DNA of 64,000 nt, taken from assembly GCF_036898095.1 (NCBI RefSeq), contig NC_090731.1, forward strand, positions 139,008,852-139,072,851. Direction: 5' to 3'. Shown one piece after another: positions 1-12,180 of this stretch. The number at the start of each line of letters is the position of its first letter. The stretch's first letter is position 1. A program made the translations under genes and the position numbers. Below the pieces are notes generated by a model, which made no database searches, had not been told where the DNA came from, and saw nothing but the letters and a program-made list of their open reading frames with translations. Source of the stretch: Palaemon carinicauda (Eukaryota; Arthropoda; Malacostraca; Decapoda; Palaemonidae).

Positions 1-296
1 AAGCGTTCCACAACTCTTCATCATATGCCATAAATTCATACTGATTTCATCTTGCATCACTCCATCCATAAAGGTGATAAACAGCTATAAGGATAATGCA
101 CATTTATCTGCAACCTATTTTCACACAGAACTGGTCACCCTCTTGCTCTCATATCGAACAGACACCTCCATTTCATTTAGAAAATATTTACTCATTATCA
201 ACAACCTTCCATATGCACCATACATTTTGAACACCCTTCACATAGCCAATGGATGAAATCTATCATTAGCTTTATCTAGGTCCATATATCCCACTA

Positions 297-300
<4 letters not shown>
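1..300. other. Unassigned AT-rich sequence
   Basis: I recognise no gene or repeat family here. A 60-codon open frame on the plus strand (74-256) has no visible domain and is within what AT-rich sequence gives by chance. Confidence 0.5.

Positions 301-377
<77 letters not shown>
301..377. repeat. (TA)n microsatellite
   Basis: Uninterrupted TA dinucleotides, directly before a LINE reverse-transcriptase relic. Confidence 0.97.
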
Positions 378-380
<3 letters not shown>

Positions 381-397
381 CTCTTGGATTTTGTAAT

Positions 398-965
398 GCA
401 TAGAACAGTTGGGGATGGTGGAGAATGATTGGACTGGATAGGTAACATGAAATTAGTAGACATAGAGTATGCTGATGACGATGTCGTTATTAGCAGAACA
501 CCATAGGACTTGCAAAGCTTGCTTACCAGAATGTATGAAATATCACAGGAGGTTGGACTCAAGATAAATAGGAGAAAGACAGAAATGATGAGAACGGAAT
601 ATGCAATGGAAAATGAAATATCATTGGAAGGAGAAAAGATTAATGAGGTAGAATCATTTAAAATTTTAGGAACTATGAACTCAAATACAGGATCTTTAGA
701 ATAAAAATTTAATGAAAGATTCAAGTAAACAAATCAGAAAAAGGATATGTTATGTAAAATTTGGAAATCAAATCGCCTGAAATTACATATAAAAATCAGG
801 CTATATATCAGTTTAGTGAGATCGTTGTTACTGTATAAACATGAGTTGTGGTATGACAATGAACAATTTCCGACGGATTTTGTAGATTTGAGAACAAAGC
901 TCTCAGAAGGATATTGGGAGTTAAATGGCAGAACAGGATTAGAAATGAAACTGTAAGAGATTACA
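398..965 (+). pseudogene. LINE reverse transcriptase remnant (YADD fragment)
   Basis: This is a broken fragment of a non-LTR retrotransposon reverse transcriptase. Read on the plus strand it gives a YADD active-site box at 468-479, then DLQSLL, a segment like VGLKINRRKTEMM, and FKILG after a gap. These follow the order of the palm and thumb of LINE RTs (YADD, VGLxINxxKT, FxYLG). A later segment reads [19 protein letters not shown], matching the usual IRLYKSLVRxVLLYGxExW block. In-frame stops at 504-506 and 701-703, plus a frame change, show it is dead. The rest of the ORF is missing upstream and the downstream side is cut by (TA)n. The likely C-terminal continuation lies at 1430-1775. LINE identity is firm; the clade is not. 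Confidence 0.8.
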
Positions 966-972
966 CGGTTGC

Positions 973-975
<3 letters not shown>

Positions 976-1034
<59 letters not shown>

Positions 1035-1110
1035 ATGTGTGTGTGCGTGTGTGTGTATGTATATATACATATATATGGATATATATATGTGTGTGTGTAT
1101 ATATATGTAT
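976..1110. repeat. (TA)n / (TG)n compound microsatellite
   Basis: Pure TA to about 1026, then mixed TG and TA. It interrupts a LINE relic between the RT thumb and the C-terminal segment. Confidence 0.95.
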
Positions 1111-1223
1111 TCAAATAAGCCTTATATATTTTTGATATATTAATGTCTGGATTCTCTTAACGACCTCGGGATCAGAGCCCCAGGCGAAATCACACAAAGA
1201 CAAGAGCTTGGCTCCGGCCGGGA

Positions 1224-1324
1224 ATATATATGTATATATGTATATATGTATATATGTATATATGTATATACATATATATATATATGTATATATATAATAT
1301 ATATATGTATATATATACACATAT
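1224..1324. repeat. Degenerate (TATATG)n microsatellite
   Basis: Tandem TATATG/TATA units with a short break. The preceding stretch (1140-1222) is unique and relatively GC-rich. Confidence 0.9.
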
Positions 1325-1429
1325 GTTTTAACTATTTTATGTTCTCAGGCTTTGTTAAGGTTCCAAGTTTCTGATGCATAAGTTAATACTGCTAAGACCA
1401 TCTAATTAAATACTATTGTTTTAGGGAAA

Positions 1430-1956
<527 letters not shown>

Positions 1957-2099
1957 TCCTTGTACCCCATTCACAAGATATGATGTCTTAGTACTCAAGT
2001 GCCGCCAAATACAGTTGATGGTTTTTTTTTTGTGTACCTTCGGTTTCCTAGGATAATAAACACCCTGTGATTATTTGGTGTAATGTTAAACTAGCGTTT

Positions 2100-2486
2100 C
2101 TTAAGTCCATGGATCGCTTCCTGCCTTCCACCCTCCCATCCATCCATGAGGCTCAATACTACGCAGTACTCTAGAAGTTTTATTCCAGCTGTGACTAAGT
2201 TGTGGAATTATATTCCTAATCGGGTAGTTGAAAAAGTAGAATTTCAAAAGTTCAAACTTGCAGCAAATGTTTTTATGTCGAACAGGCTGACATAAGTTTT
2301 TTATAGTTTATATATGAAATATCTGTTTTTGTGTTGTTAATGTTTTCGAAATATTTTATATCAATTGTTAATTTCTTCATATATTCATTTCCATATTTCC
2401 TTTCCTCCCTGGGCTATTTTTCCCTGTACGAGCCCTTAGGTTAGGCTTATAGCATCTTGCTGTTCCAAGTAGAGTTGTAGCTTAGC

Positions 2487-2530
<44 letters not shown>
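2100..2530 (+). mobile_element. LINE 3' end: RT C-terminus, 3' UTR and (TAA)n tail
   Basis: This is the 5'-truncated 3' end of a non-LTR retrotransposon. An open stretch ending with TAA at about 2295 reads RLNTTQYSRSFIPAVTKLWN, followed by IPNRVV and KFKLAANVFMSNRLT. That is the usual C-terminal signature of jockey/CR1-type RTs: a serine-rich SFIPxTxxLWNxLP block, then a final F-K-x-x-x-N-x-F segment. A roughly 190-bp 3' UTR follows and ends in TTGTAGCTTAGCTAATAAT repeats (2488-2530). The same UTR and tail occur in reverse orientation at 15449-15737, and the tail alone ends the SINE-like repeats at 11.1, 33.4, 46.9 and 49.5 kb. This copy is therefore a candidate relative of the LINE that mobilised them. 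A (TAA)n tail is known for I-clade elements, but clade is inferred. Confidence 0.82.
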
Positions 2531-2559
2531 TGTAAATGAGTGCCAGTGTCTATTGCGCC

Positions 2560-2846
2560 AAGAAAAAATGGGATTGTGTAGACACCTTGAAAATTACATT
2601 AGAGGAATAAAATTGTTCTTTGAAGTAATATTGCAATGCGAAAATACCAATCTGTTTTTGAACTACTTGTCCGTAGGAGAGGACGTGGTAGACCAAGAGA
2701 AACGTGGCTGATGACAAGCGAAGTGAGGTTGGATCAGAGAATAGGGTTCAGTTTAGAGATGGCACAGGAACGAGAGATATGTATGAAATCATTGAGGCCC
2801 TATGCATCCCTTGGGTACCAAAGGATTAAGATAAGATAAGATAAGT
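2560..2846 (+). pseudogene. Second LINE family: C-terminal remnant with pentanucleotide tail
   Basis: The plus strand is open across a segment reading RRRGRGRPRETWLMT, then a region like LxxAQEREICMKSLRPYAS, ending in a stop. The RGRPRETW box followed by an A-Q-[DE]-R-x-x-W-R/K-like motif is typical of the extreme C-terminus of another LINE class, whose proteins end soon after. The sequence then runs into short tandem AAGAT/TAAGA units (2826-2845), which look like a LINE 3' tail. The family differs from the (TAA)n-tailed LINE just upstream. 5'-truncated and not functional. Confidence 0.65.
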
Positions 2847-2849
2847 CAG

Positions 2850-3235
2850 TAAGTTGTGAAGAATACTTATCTTTCAAAATTTCCAAAATTAGAAAAGTTG
2901 AAATGATATTTTCTTATTTCTAGGCGCGAAAGTCATTTCCGTGCCAATATCCTTTATATTTTCAGCATTTGAACGATATTTCCTGGCCCTTTCATCTCTT
3001 TCTCTCTTTCTCTGTAATATATTCCATTAAAAAGTTCTTTTTTTCATAGTTACGACGGAAATTGATTTCATTTTTCCAATCCTGCCTTTTAAGCTCAAAT
3101 TTAAAACCGTCATTTTAGTCTGAAAGATGATACGTTTTTCCTTTTTGATTTCGTAAAATAAATCAGCTGATGCTGGGAAATAAATCCGCCGTGTGTGCGT
3201 GTGTTTGAACTTCACACCGTATTTTAAACACATAT

Positions 3236-3237
<2 letters not shown>
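2850..3237. other. Unassigned AT-rich sequence
   Basis: No coding or repeat signature recognised; short CT-rich stretch near 3000. Confidence 0.4.

Positions 3238-3309
<72 letters not shown>
3238..3309. repeat. (CT)n microsatellite
   Basis: About 35 pure CT units. Confidence 0.97.
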
Positions 3310-3312
<3 letters not shown>

Positions 3313-4060
3313 GCGGGTGAGTGTCTAAATATAAGTAACTTTTTGTTATAAATCAAAAGTGTAAAGTGGGAAGTATATCAAATTCTTGCGAGAGAAAATT
3401 TTCCCAGTTTAGAAAAATCAGATGGGATAAATTCCTTGAACGTTACCTACAATGCACTATTTTGAATGTTTTTTTTTTTTTTCTGTAAGAATATAGACCT
3501 TCATTTAGAAGGGTAAATCGATAATATCTTAGGAATTGATTGATGTTTCGTTGTTAGCATTTCATAGTAGATATTTTTACCCATTCTCCTTCCTTTTCAT
3601 AATTGTCATTATCTCGCTTCATCTTTTTTTTTTCCTTATTCTCTCCTCTCTAAGTCTTCCGTTCAAAGCGATTAGTATCCTCGAGGGACCTTTGTGCGGA
3701 AATTCTCATTCATATCTGCAAGTCCTAATTTCGTTGTAGGAGAGTGGAACTCGCAGAGGGCGGTGGAAGCCATCCTTACATGATTTTAGAATCCTGTGAG
3801 CTTGGGATTCTTGTACTTGCGTACATATTTCTTTCTAACTTTCACTCCAATATAGTATATTTTTTTTACTGGCATCGTATAGTTTAATATAAACAAACAT
3901 AAACAGGGCTAATTCATTACTTTATTTCTTATAAATTATATTTACTTGAAAGCCTTTTTTATTTCATTATATAACAATAAAACCTTGGAAGAATTTGTTA
4001 ACACGTAAAAAAGAAATGTATCCATTCTTTCATACATAATTCCATTATAATAAGAATGCT

Positions 4061-4073
<13 letters not shown>
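3310..4073. other. Unassigned sequence
   Basis: Scattered homopolymer runs. A 67-codon open frame at 3536-3739 has no domain I recognise. Confidence 0.4.

Positions 4074-4128
<55 letters not shown>
4074..4128. repeat. (CT)n microsatellite
   Basis: Pure CT array of about 27 units. Confidence 0.97.
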
Positions 4129-4131
<3 letters not shown>

Positions 4132-4289
4132 AACAGACGAATGAAAACTAATGTTACATTATAAAATTGCGCAACAAATGCTCTTAGCTGAGAAAAACAT
4201 GAACCTTCTTAGAATTATCAAATTCTTGAGAAGAGTAGTAATGAAACGCTTGATTTTCTCAAAGGGAGGTTATTTCTTGTACATGACGG

Positions 4290-4790
4290 TTATTAACTTC
4301 TAATGCATATGCAGATGATTCTATTCGCCTTGTGTAAATTTCATCCTTTAAATATAGACATATGGTTGCTTAATCCCTTAATAAAGATCGAGCTATAGTT
4401 AGTGCATGGTGCAAATTATGGGGCGTGAATTTGAACTTTAATAAAACTCTAATTATGATAGTAAGTAGGTCGAGGACAGTGTCTCCCCAACATCCAGATC
4501 TCTGCATTGATAATGTTCCTTTAACTATATACCGCTTCTTTAAAATTTTAGGTGGGATTCTTGATTACCAATGTACTTTTGAAGAACACATTCGGTCTGT
4601 TTCTTCTTCATTCGCAAAAAATTGGTAGATTGAGAGGGGCCTGTAAGATTTTTGGTGATCGATGTATCCTGATGAAATTTTTTAATTCTTTCATTCTACA
4701 TTGTTTCGAGCATTATTCTCCTGTCTGTTCTTCAGCTGCTGACTCTCATCCTAATTTATTAGAAAAAAAAAAAAAACATATCTTCTAAAT
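4290..4790 (+). pseudogene. Jockey/CR1-like LINE reverse transcriptase remnant
   Basis: Plus-strand fragment of a LINE RT. A YADD box encoded at 4308-4319 is followed by a stop. Then come segments reading IVSAWCKLWGVNLNFNKT, IMIVSRSRTVSP, a KILGGILDYQCTFEEHIRSV block and, after a +1 shift near 4615, a stretch like GRLRGACKIFGDRCIL and FILHCFEHYSPVCSSAADSH. These match the WCxxWGMxLNxxKT, LGVxLDxxLTFxxHI and FxLPxxEYCSPVWxSAADSH blocks of jockey-like RTs. The frameshift and stop show it is dead. It could be from the same family as the LINE 3' end at 2.1-2.5 kb, since that C-terminus usually follows these blocks, but the two fragments do not overlap. Confidence 0.8.
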
Positions 4791-5960
4791 TACTAATCCA
4801 TTATCTGAATATTAACCTCGATTACCACAATTCAGTTGAATAAGATTTTTCATGATTCTGACTATTCTTGGCATTCAGATCTTCCCAGATGTACAGTTAG
4901 TTTCATAAATTCCGGTACACCTTACGGAAAGCTAAGGAAACTTCTGATGACTGTACCTTGTAACAGTTAACGCCGTGTTTAGCAAAAGAGAATCTGTTAG
5001 CAATGCTACCTGTAAAACAAAGTGACTGAGCTTGTAAAGACGAAATCAAAAGTAACTTTATTAATTTTGCGAAGTGATGTTAAGCAAATAACAATATTTT
5101 TTCTACATAGCTTGCCGTGAAGTGTACCAGAGTTAATGAAGCCAACTTTACCATCCTGTACGTAGTAATAGGTAAGCAGATAATTCTAATAGTCTTGCAT
5201 TTTCTATCATAAGGTTCAAAGGAAATCGCAAACATAGATCTAATTATCAGAAGACTGTATTACTTGGCCTACGGAGAAAATTCGTTCGTTTGCAGCTGAC
5301 CGGCAATGATCATTTTCATATTATTTTTAGATAAAACAGAAATGAAAAAGTATTATATCGTTGGGAGAGGATAGAGTGAACATAGTCAGTCTGATATGAA
5401 GCAATATTTTCCTTCTCTTCCGTAGAATAGCTTAGGTTTATAGAACCAGTAAATGTTGCTATTGGTTTGTGGATAATTTGTAAGTCAGTTTCATGTCATT
5501 TTTTCTCTGAACTGGAGAATTTCCTTTTATGTGTTAATATAGTTTATTTTCCCCTCCCCACCATATTTTCTCTTGTGTTGGAATGTCAGTTTTATCCGCT
5601 AAAGTTCTGCCTATAGTCTATACGAAGGCTATTTACTTTTGCCGGAAAGAAGCAAGACTGAGTAAACAAGAATTAAAAAAAAAAATTATGATCTTTATGC
5701 CATATAATACAATCGAATTAGTTCATACCTTTCCTCAAGAATTAAAATTCATAACTCTCTTACTCTCACTCCTAGGGGTGAGCTATCAAATAAAAATAAA
5801 AGAGAACGAAAATGCACATCTCATCTGTTATCTTTAATTCATTGGGATGTAGATACAACTGTTATCATCACTAATACGACACCTATTGTATTCCAAATAC
5901 TTCCACTTCCAGTAGCTGTGAGAATATTACTCGTGTCGTTTTTAAATTCATTATATTCAC

Positions 5961-5962
<2 letters not shown>
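4791..5962. other. Unassigned AT-rich sequence
   Basis: No recognisable gene or repeat. An 84-codon frame at 5583-5837 is AT-rich and low-complexity and is not supported as a gene. Confidence 0.4.

Positions 5963-6039
<77 letters not shown>
5963..6039. repeat. (TA)n microsatellite
   Basis: Pure TA array followed by short TG/TA sequence to about 6080. Confidence 0.97.
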
Positions 6040-6041
<2 letters not shown>

Positions 6042-6079
6042 CATACACATATATACCTACATATATGTGTGTGTTTATA

Positions 6080-8210
6080 TATGGGATTCCGTCAAAAGAA
6101 TGAGAAATCAGAAGAGTGGCGTAACTGGAGAGTAACAAAAATACTGCTCAGAAGAGTGAGAGATCATAAGATAAGAGACAATATATTATATATTATAATT
6201 ACCAAAAACAGTGCAGGAGGTAATGCTGAAACAGATTCTGTAATCAAAATCTTTTTTTTATAAGACAGTGAATTTAAATTAATAAGTAAATATAAAATTG
6301 CTTTAAAGATAACACAATTTTGTTAAAACATTTTCTTAAACGAATTTTAATTTTAAAACAATTTCATCTTGCTTGGCCCATTGTATGAACCATAGAATAT
6401 ATTGTGAGCAATCCCCCTTGTATATTCATTTAATTAAACTGCTACCTGTCTACTTAAAACTGTAGCGAGCCTATTTTATCTGGAATTTTTTTCTTTAACC
6501 TGAGTGATACTTGGAGTTTGACGTTGTACCTCCTGATCTGTTGGTCTTAGATCACCCACTTTACGAGTGACGTGGACTCTTGAACTTACAAGTCTATGCT
6601 CCTGTTTGGTAACATTTCACTATTGTTTCAAACTTCCTGTGTCAAGTCTTGTTTGTTCTTGGGATATTGTATGTTTGCAACTGATGAAAGTTTAGTTTCC
6701 TGTATAAATGCTGCTGTTAGTTTCAGCCTGGCCTTTCAGTTAATCAATAGAATATACTGCCTCGTTTATCTCAGCAATCCAAGCACGATTGTGCAACTCC
6801 ACGAAGGGTTGCATCATCACCACAGTTTTTGATCTCGTAAGTGAAATTATATTCTAGATTTTCTGGTCTCGGGATCTTTTGTGTCGGAAGATGTGCTCTT
6901 TAAAGACTCACACTTCTTCACCTTTATTGTATTTAAGAAAACTGTATTTGTCTATTATGGGCAATAGATAATCTCGTGACATTTTGAAAAGATAGAGTTT
7001 TTCTAGCACTTATTGCTGTAAAAGATATAAAAGTATGCATATCTATCATTAAGTAGTTGTAACAATCGGGAAGTAAATCACTTGAGAGAAAGTTTTATGA
7101 TTGAATGCATCTGAAATAGGAAAACAAATAGTTTTGACGAGAGCATAGATGTTGATACAACCTAATAACTAACTTTATTCCGGAGACAATACAAGGTGTT
7201 TATAGGTGGGTGACAATAGCATGTTTACAATCCGCTGTTTTTGTCGATGAAGTTGTCATTGACATAATAAACAGATGACATAACCACGGAATGATATTTA
7301 TCTTATTACACTCAATGACACTTTTACGAGGAGTCCTTTGGCGGTTGTAATATTAAATAAAACGCATATAAGGCTTTATTTTTTCATTTGTATATGCGTT
7401 GCTTGCTGCACGTGTATTACATAATATAGTATCGAATTTGTCCATAAAATTGTTATCAAGTTTCACAAACATATTTTTCTTAACGGTTAACTTGTACCCA
7501 TATTTGTGTCATATAGGTGTTATTTTTCTACATTATTTTTGTTTCGAAGACATTCATAACGGGAAAAAACTGTGTAGAATACAAGATATTTGAATAGTAT
7601 AAAATAACTTAGAATATGGATTATGATGTTATATACTCCCTTTTCCCCTTTTGGGGGGGGGGGGGGGTGAGGTTGGAGACTCCGTAAATTATAATTCAAT
7701 TCCTGCTTAATCCTGTTTTAAATGTTGTATTATTTTTGTTTTCCTTTTCCTTTCATCTATCGTAATTAACTTATACGCCATATTATGTTTTTTTATGAAT
7801 AACCATTGTGCGTCAAATTTAATTATCAGATTCTCTAAAACAAGAGAGACTTATTTTTGTTTTGGAATAATTAATTTTCCACTTATATGCATCCCTCATA
7901 TTTATTATTGTCTTTTTATTCTCGGAAAACTGCTATCCTCTCTGAAAGCTTTCAATGAATATGATTATAGACAGAAAAGCATTGCAAATTTAAAATTGAA
8001 TAGCAGATTTAGATGCGATAAGAAGACGCATCCAGGAATAATAAAACGATGCAAAGAGAATACGTGAAGGCTAATATTATTAAGAAAAATAATATATTTT
8101 CTGTTTTTTTTATTGCGCTAACTTTTTACTACTTATATTTTTGCCAATACGTTTATCATCTATGTATTACAGTGATGAGTTATTCATGGTATTTTCTGGA
8201 GCATTTGATT
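6080..8210. other. Unassigned AT-rich sequence
   Basis: Nothing coding is supported. A 15-G homopolymer lies at 7653-7667. Open frames of 60-90 codons at 6596-6832, 7795-8067 and 8049-8321 show no domain or codon pattern that sets them apart. Confidence 0.4.
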
Positions 8211-8211
8211 A

Positions 8212-8420
8212 CTAACAAATTACGTCTGGACCTGCCATGTAGTCCAGTTTACATTTTGGAGTTAGGAGAATTTCGGAAACATTTACTAAAGGTGTTCGTA
8301 AATCGTCACGAAGGTGCTTGACTTCTTCCATGCACATAAGGTCGCTACTGGCAAATCCTATATAGCCGCCATCGGCATCGGTAAAAAGACTTGAAAACAT
8401 TCCCATGAATATATATGCAT
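8212..8420 (-). other. Short open frame of unknown function, member of a dispersed repeat
   Basis: The minus strand is open over about 70 codons. It reads MGMFSSLFTDADGGYIGFAS and continues with a stretch rich in charged residues ending near DYMAGPDVIC. Residue composition is unusually protein-like for this window. A diverged, internally deleted homologue lies on the opposite strand at 12085-12180, sharing GGAAT-TTTTC and GATGCCGATGG cores and encoding a TDADGY segment. I do not recognise the family. It may be an exon-like piece of a decayed repetitive gene or mobile element. No start context or splice sites could be established. Confidence 0.35.
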
Positions 8421-10500
8421 GTTTAATACATACTCATTTTGGAATGTAGAATTAATATATTTTTGTAATTAGTTTGATTCATTTTGAATAAAAAAAGAAA
8501 AAAAAATCACGATGGCCACAATATCTGTATTGCTTTAAATGAAGATTTTGTATGTGAGTGGTTGTGTATTTGTGATCCATCTATATCACTCTGATTTAGT
8601 AGTATAGAATTAATTTGTACTTTTGTGCATTTTAACCGAATTTCACCTTTAAAATTAAATATGGGAGAATTTATATCTGTAATATATCTATTTGTACCAA
8701 ATGTGAGACAGTAAAGTTATGCTTGACATTCATTGATAGGCCTTTTTCACAGAGAATTTCCAATATTACAACTTGACTGACAACATTGAATCCCTTTTAT
8801 TACAATCAAGTTTATGGATATATACCACATGCAAAGTTTTACAATTACATAATCAAATTTTGATTATATTTATTAGTATGAATTATTAAGTAACATATCC
8901 ATAACGTAATGATCCCAAAGTAGATAAACATGTATAGGTGTTAGCACTAACACCTATTTGTTCAAATTAGCAATACTCCTGCTTGTGTATGAAATTGAGT
9001 TCAAGGTTTTTACAGTCTGGGTTATGTATTTTATCACGTCAGACTATAGTGCACTGATCTTTTGCATAATGGCAACCACATTTCACTGTCTTGCATTTTC
9101 TACACAGTTACATATCCTGGATATGGTATCTGCCAAGAGTTACAAGTTCAGAGATGGTAGAATTGCACGAAATCGTTCCTGCCAACTATGCTGGAAAGAT
9201 TCTTTATCCATTATATGTGAATTGTATATGTTGAGGAGGTTGCATGCCTTGTAAATCAGGAAGGCTCCATGGTAGATATGACCTCTTATGGCAGAACTCG
9301 TTGGAAGAGGAAATCTATTCCACCCACACCACCAGTGTAGTTTTCCATTTTCAGTTCAGCAAATGTTTCTACCCACACACAAAATGATTTTTTTCTGCCT
9401 AAGAAATATCCTTTTCTGTTTAGGTGTCTTCTTCACCAAGTTAGACAGATATTTTAATGGATCACATGCTTAGGCTGCATAGTATATGTGTTTTTATTTC
9501 TGTCTTTACCAGGGAAACAGAGAACACACAGACAACCGGATGTAGTTGAAGTTTTCTTTTTTCAACTCTCCAGTACCATATTGATATGGCACTAGTGTTT
9601 GAAAGTATAATGTGTAGTGTAGAAATAATGATAATATGTCAGAATCATATGATACTATAATTATTAGCTCATATTTATATACCCGGATGCTCACTCTATG
9701 TGTCTAATCAGTCTGACATGAGGCTCCTCAATCGAACTGAGAAGTTCATGAATTTCTGTCTAACCAGCCATTTATGCGGGTAAAACATTGATATCACTTA
9801 CAATGGAGCTTGTTACAATAGCTAAATGGCGAGCGGCGTTATTTATATTCTGTCATAGTAGCTGAAGGCCCAAAAATTATCTGGCTGCTTGGGAATAAGT
9901 TTATCTTTAGTCATGCCTATTATATCAATTCCCTTTGTGGTGTCTTCACGACTTATGGGTTCGCTGTCCTCCAGTTATTTTTCAATATATGAATCTAAGA
10001 GAAGATAGATGTATGCTTGCTTAAGTGAGTCATCTTTTAGATGTTGGTAGTGATTAAATGGCCTAGAGTTTGAAAATTCTGCTTAGGATATTTATTGCAG
10101 TTTAAACATAAAGTCAACTATTATGTGAGTTTGAATATAAGAGTCTTTTTCAAGTTACGACTCTCCTTCATCCATGAGTTTTTATTAGGTAGCAGATACA
10201 GGTAGATTGATTACAAATAATGGGGCAATAGAAAGCACGTCATAAGTGAATATTTCGTGAAGGTTAATGGGTATGGCTTAATTAGATTAATATTTCTGTA
10301 CCCCTTTGTGATGTACTTAGATGTGATAGTCGTCGTCTGAATTACTGGTGCTGCATTCTGTCGATGTCATTCAACAGAGGCTGAGTGTAGTTGCACTAAT
10401 TTTCTCGATCTTGTCAACTAATCTTTCCTTCCTGTATGACAGGTAGACATTCTCGCCATTACCTACTGTATGCGCTGATGTATACACAAAGCTATTACCC
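8420..10500. other. Mostly unassigned; small hairpin at 8934-8957
   Basis: Two 11-bp arms (ATAGGTGTTAG and its complement) separated by two bases form a perfect hairpin at 8934-8957. The minus strand between 9720 and 10050 has protein-like open stretches (for example EDSEPISREDTTKGIDIIGM) broken by stops. They may continue the hAT-like relic at 10.5 kb, but I cannot assign them. Confidence 0.35.
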
Positions 10501-10509
10501 TTCCAACAG

Positions 10510-10605
10510 ATATCTTCGTGAATAGTTTATGCAATGGATCTAGTATAGTTGCAATGACCAAATATTGAGTCCTTTGCGACACTACACATTCAAGAAGTTT
10601 TGTTA
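10510..10605 (-). pseudogene. Possible hAT-type transposase fragment
   Basis: The minus strand reads TKLLECVVSQRTQYLVIATI followed by LDPLHKLF. This resembles the block before the hAT dimerisation domain, usually of the form YLxIATxLDPRYKxxFF. Only this short motif is recognisable. Upstream on the minus strand (higher coordinates) it is interrupted by a partial tRNA-derived SINE at 10607-10707. Downstream the frame carries several stops. If correct it is a small decayed hAT relic; chance similarity cannot be excluded. Confidence 0.35.
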
Positions 10606-10606
10606 C

Positions 10607-10707
10607 TTGGTGGCTAGGGAGGGGGCTTGGGTGCGGATCACATGTTTATGTTGTCAGTTTCTATGACATTACCCTGTCCCTTAGCCCTGCTATTCATGAC
10701 GACCTTG
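10607..10707 (+). mobile_element. Partial tRNA-derived SINE (3' body)
   Basis: Matches the 3' body of the full copy at 43368-43694: GGGGCTTGG, a GATCA-ATG core, TCAGT, CACTGTCCCTT-like and TATTCATGA blocks in the same order. The tRNA-like head is missing. Confidence 0.65.
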
Positions 10708-11119
10708 AAATAGTCCATATTGTGATATGAAAGCTAAACCTCGGCCACACCACTGACATTATGCCACGCATCTGCTACATGATGTCCTCCAGGGCCCATT
10801 GACACTTTTTATATGGTCTACCCCACTTTCATGTCATCTCCTATTCCACAGAATTTGCCTGGCCAATCCTGAACTACCCACTAGCCCATGGAGAAGCGTC
10901 AATAAATCTCTGGATGCGAGATACTCACTAATTCTTAATTTCTCACGCACTTGTTTATATCTTACATTTCCATCCATCACACTGGCAATGTACATAGGAT
11001 ACTTGTCACAACTAGGAGTATCATGTGTGTAATACTTCTGCACAGTTTTTGATGACCCAACACTAGCTACAGCTTTGTGTCCCTTATGCCCTACACTCTA
11101 CAGATACCACAGTTTCCAT
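10708..11119. other. Unassigned sequence with a 69-codon minus-strand frame
   Basis: The minus-strand frame at 10834-11043 looks protein-like (starts MQKYYTHDTPSCDKYPMYIA) but I do not recognise it. It may belong with the transposase-like fragment next to it. Confidence 0.3.
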
Positions 11120-11777
11120 ATTATTATTACTACTATTATTAATTGTTAAGCTACAACTCTAGTTGGAAAAGCAGGATGCTATCAGCCCAGGGGTCCCAAC
11201 AGGGAAAATAGCCCAGTGAGGAAAGGAAACAGGGAAAAATTAAATATTTTAAGAACAGTAACAACATTAAGATAAATATTTCTTATATAAACTTTAAATA
11301 ATTTAACAAAACAAGAGGAAGAGAAATTAGATAGAATAGTTTGCCCGAGTGTACCTTCAAGCAAGAGAACTCTAACCCAAGACAGTGGAAGACCATGATA
11401 CAGAGGCTATGGCACTACCCAAGACTAGAGAACAATGGTTTGATTTTGGAGTGTCCTTCTCTTAGAAGAGCTGCTTACCATAGCTGAAGAGTCTCTTTTT
11501 ACCCTTACCAAGAGGAAAGTAGCCACTGAACAATTACAGAGCATTAGTTAACCCCTTGGGGGAAGAAGAATTGTTTGGTAATCTCAGTGTTGTCAGGTGT
11601 ATGAGGACAGAGGAGAATCTGTAAAGAATAGGTCAGACTATTCGGTGTATGAGTAGTCAAAGGGAAAGAACCGTAACCAGAGAGAAGGATCCAATGTAGA
11701 CCTGTCTAGCCAGTCAAAGGAACCCATAACTCTCTAGCTGTAGTATCTCAGAGGGCGGCTGTATACCATCATTACGA
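11120..11777 (-). mobile_element. Long SINE-like repeat with LINE-derived tail (copy 1)
   Basis: Non-autonomous retroelement on the minus strand. In plus-strand order it has a short (ATT)n tract (tail), then TAAGCTACAACTCTAGTTGG, the shared LINE-like tail, and a roughly 450-bp body with no coding capacity. The body contains CTAACCCAAGACAGTGGAAG, ATGGCACTACCCAAGACTAG and AAGAGCTGCTTACCATAG. It matches copies at 33353, 46886 and 49520 block for block. The promoter end near 11775 is truncated or diverged compared with the copy at 33.4 kb. Confidence 0.85.
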
Positions 11778-11799
11778 ATTTTGTTTCATCTTCTGGCGC

Positions 11800-12180
11800 C
11801 CTTTATTTTTGCTTGTAACCTGTACTTTGTCATTCTTCAGACAAATTATACATAATTTGGGTTGACTGCACCATCTACTGGGTCTGGAGGAATTAATTTT
11901 ATGGTTGGTGGACCCAGTTTTGCAGGATCATCCATAGTGAGGAACACTATTGACAATATTCTTTGTAATTATTGCACCATTACCACTAGTGTACGTACTC
12001 TCCACCAGGAAATTAGACCCCATCAACAGGAAAACTTGAGATAAACCAATCTATAATTCATACGAGTTTACAGGTACTCACATAACAAAATCCCAGAAAT
12101 TACTATACGCGTTCTGGGGAATATTTTCAGATTTTTCTACGGATGCCGATGGTTATAGTGACCTGATGTTTCAGATAACT
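11800..12180 (+). other. Unknown sequence containing a relative of the 8.2-kb repeat
   Basis: A 60-codon frame at 11862-12044 begins MTAPSTGSGGINFMVGGPSF; its function is unknown. At 12085-12180 the sequence matches, with gaps, the reverse complement of 8340-8420. Confidence 0.35.

Noticed and set aside
3027..3356. 109-codon minus frame with Arg-Glu repeats
   Set aside because: Its core is a CT microsatellite and the flanking residues show no domain.
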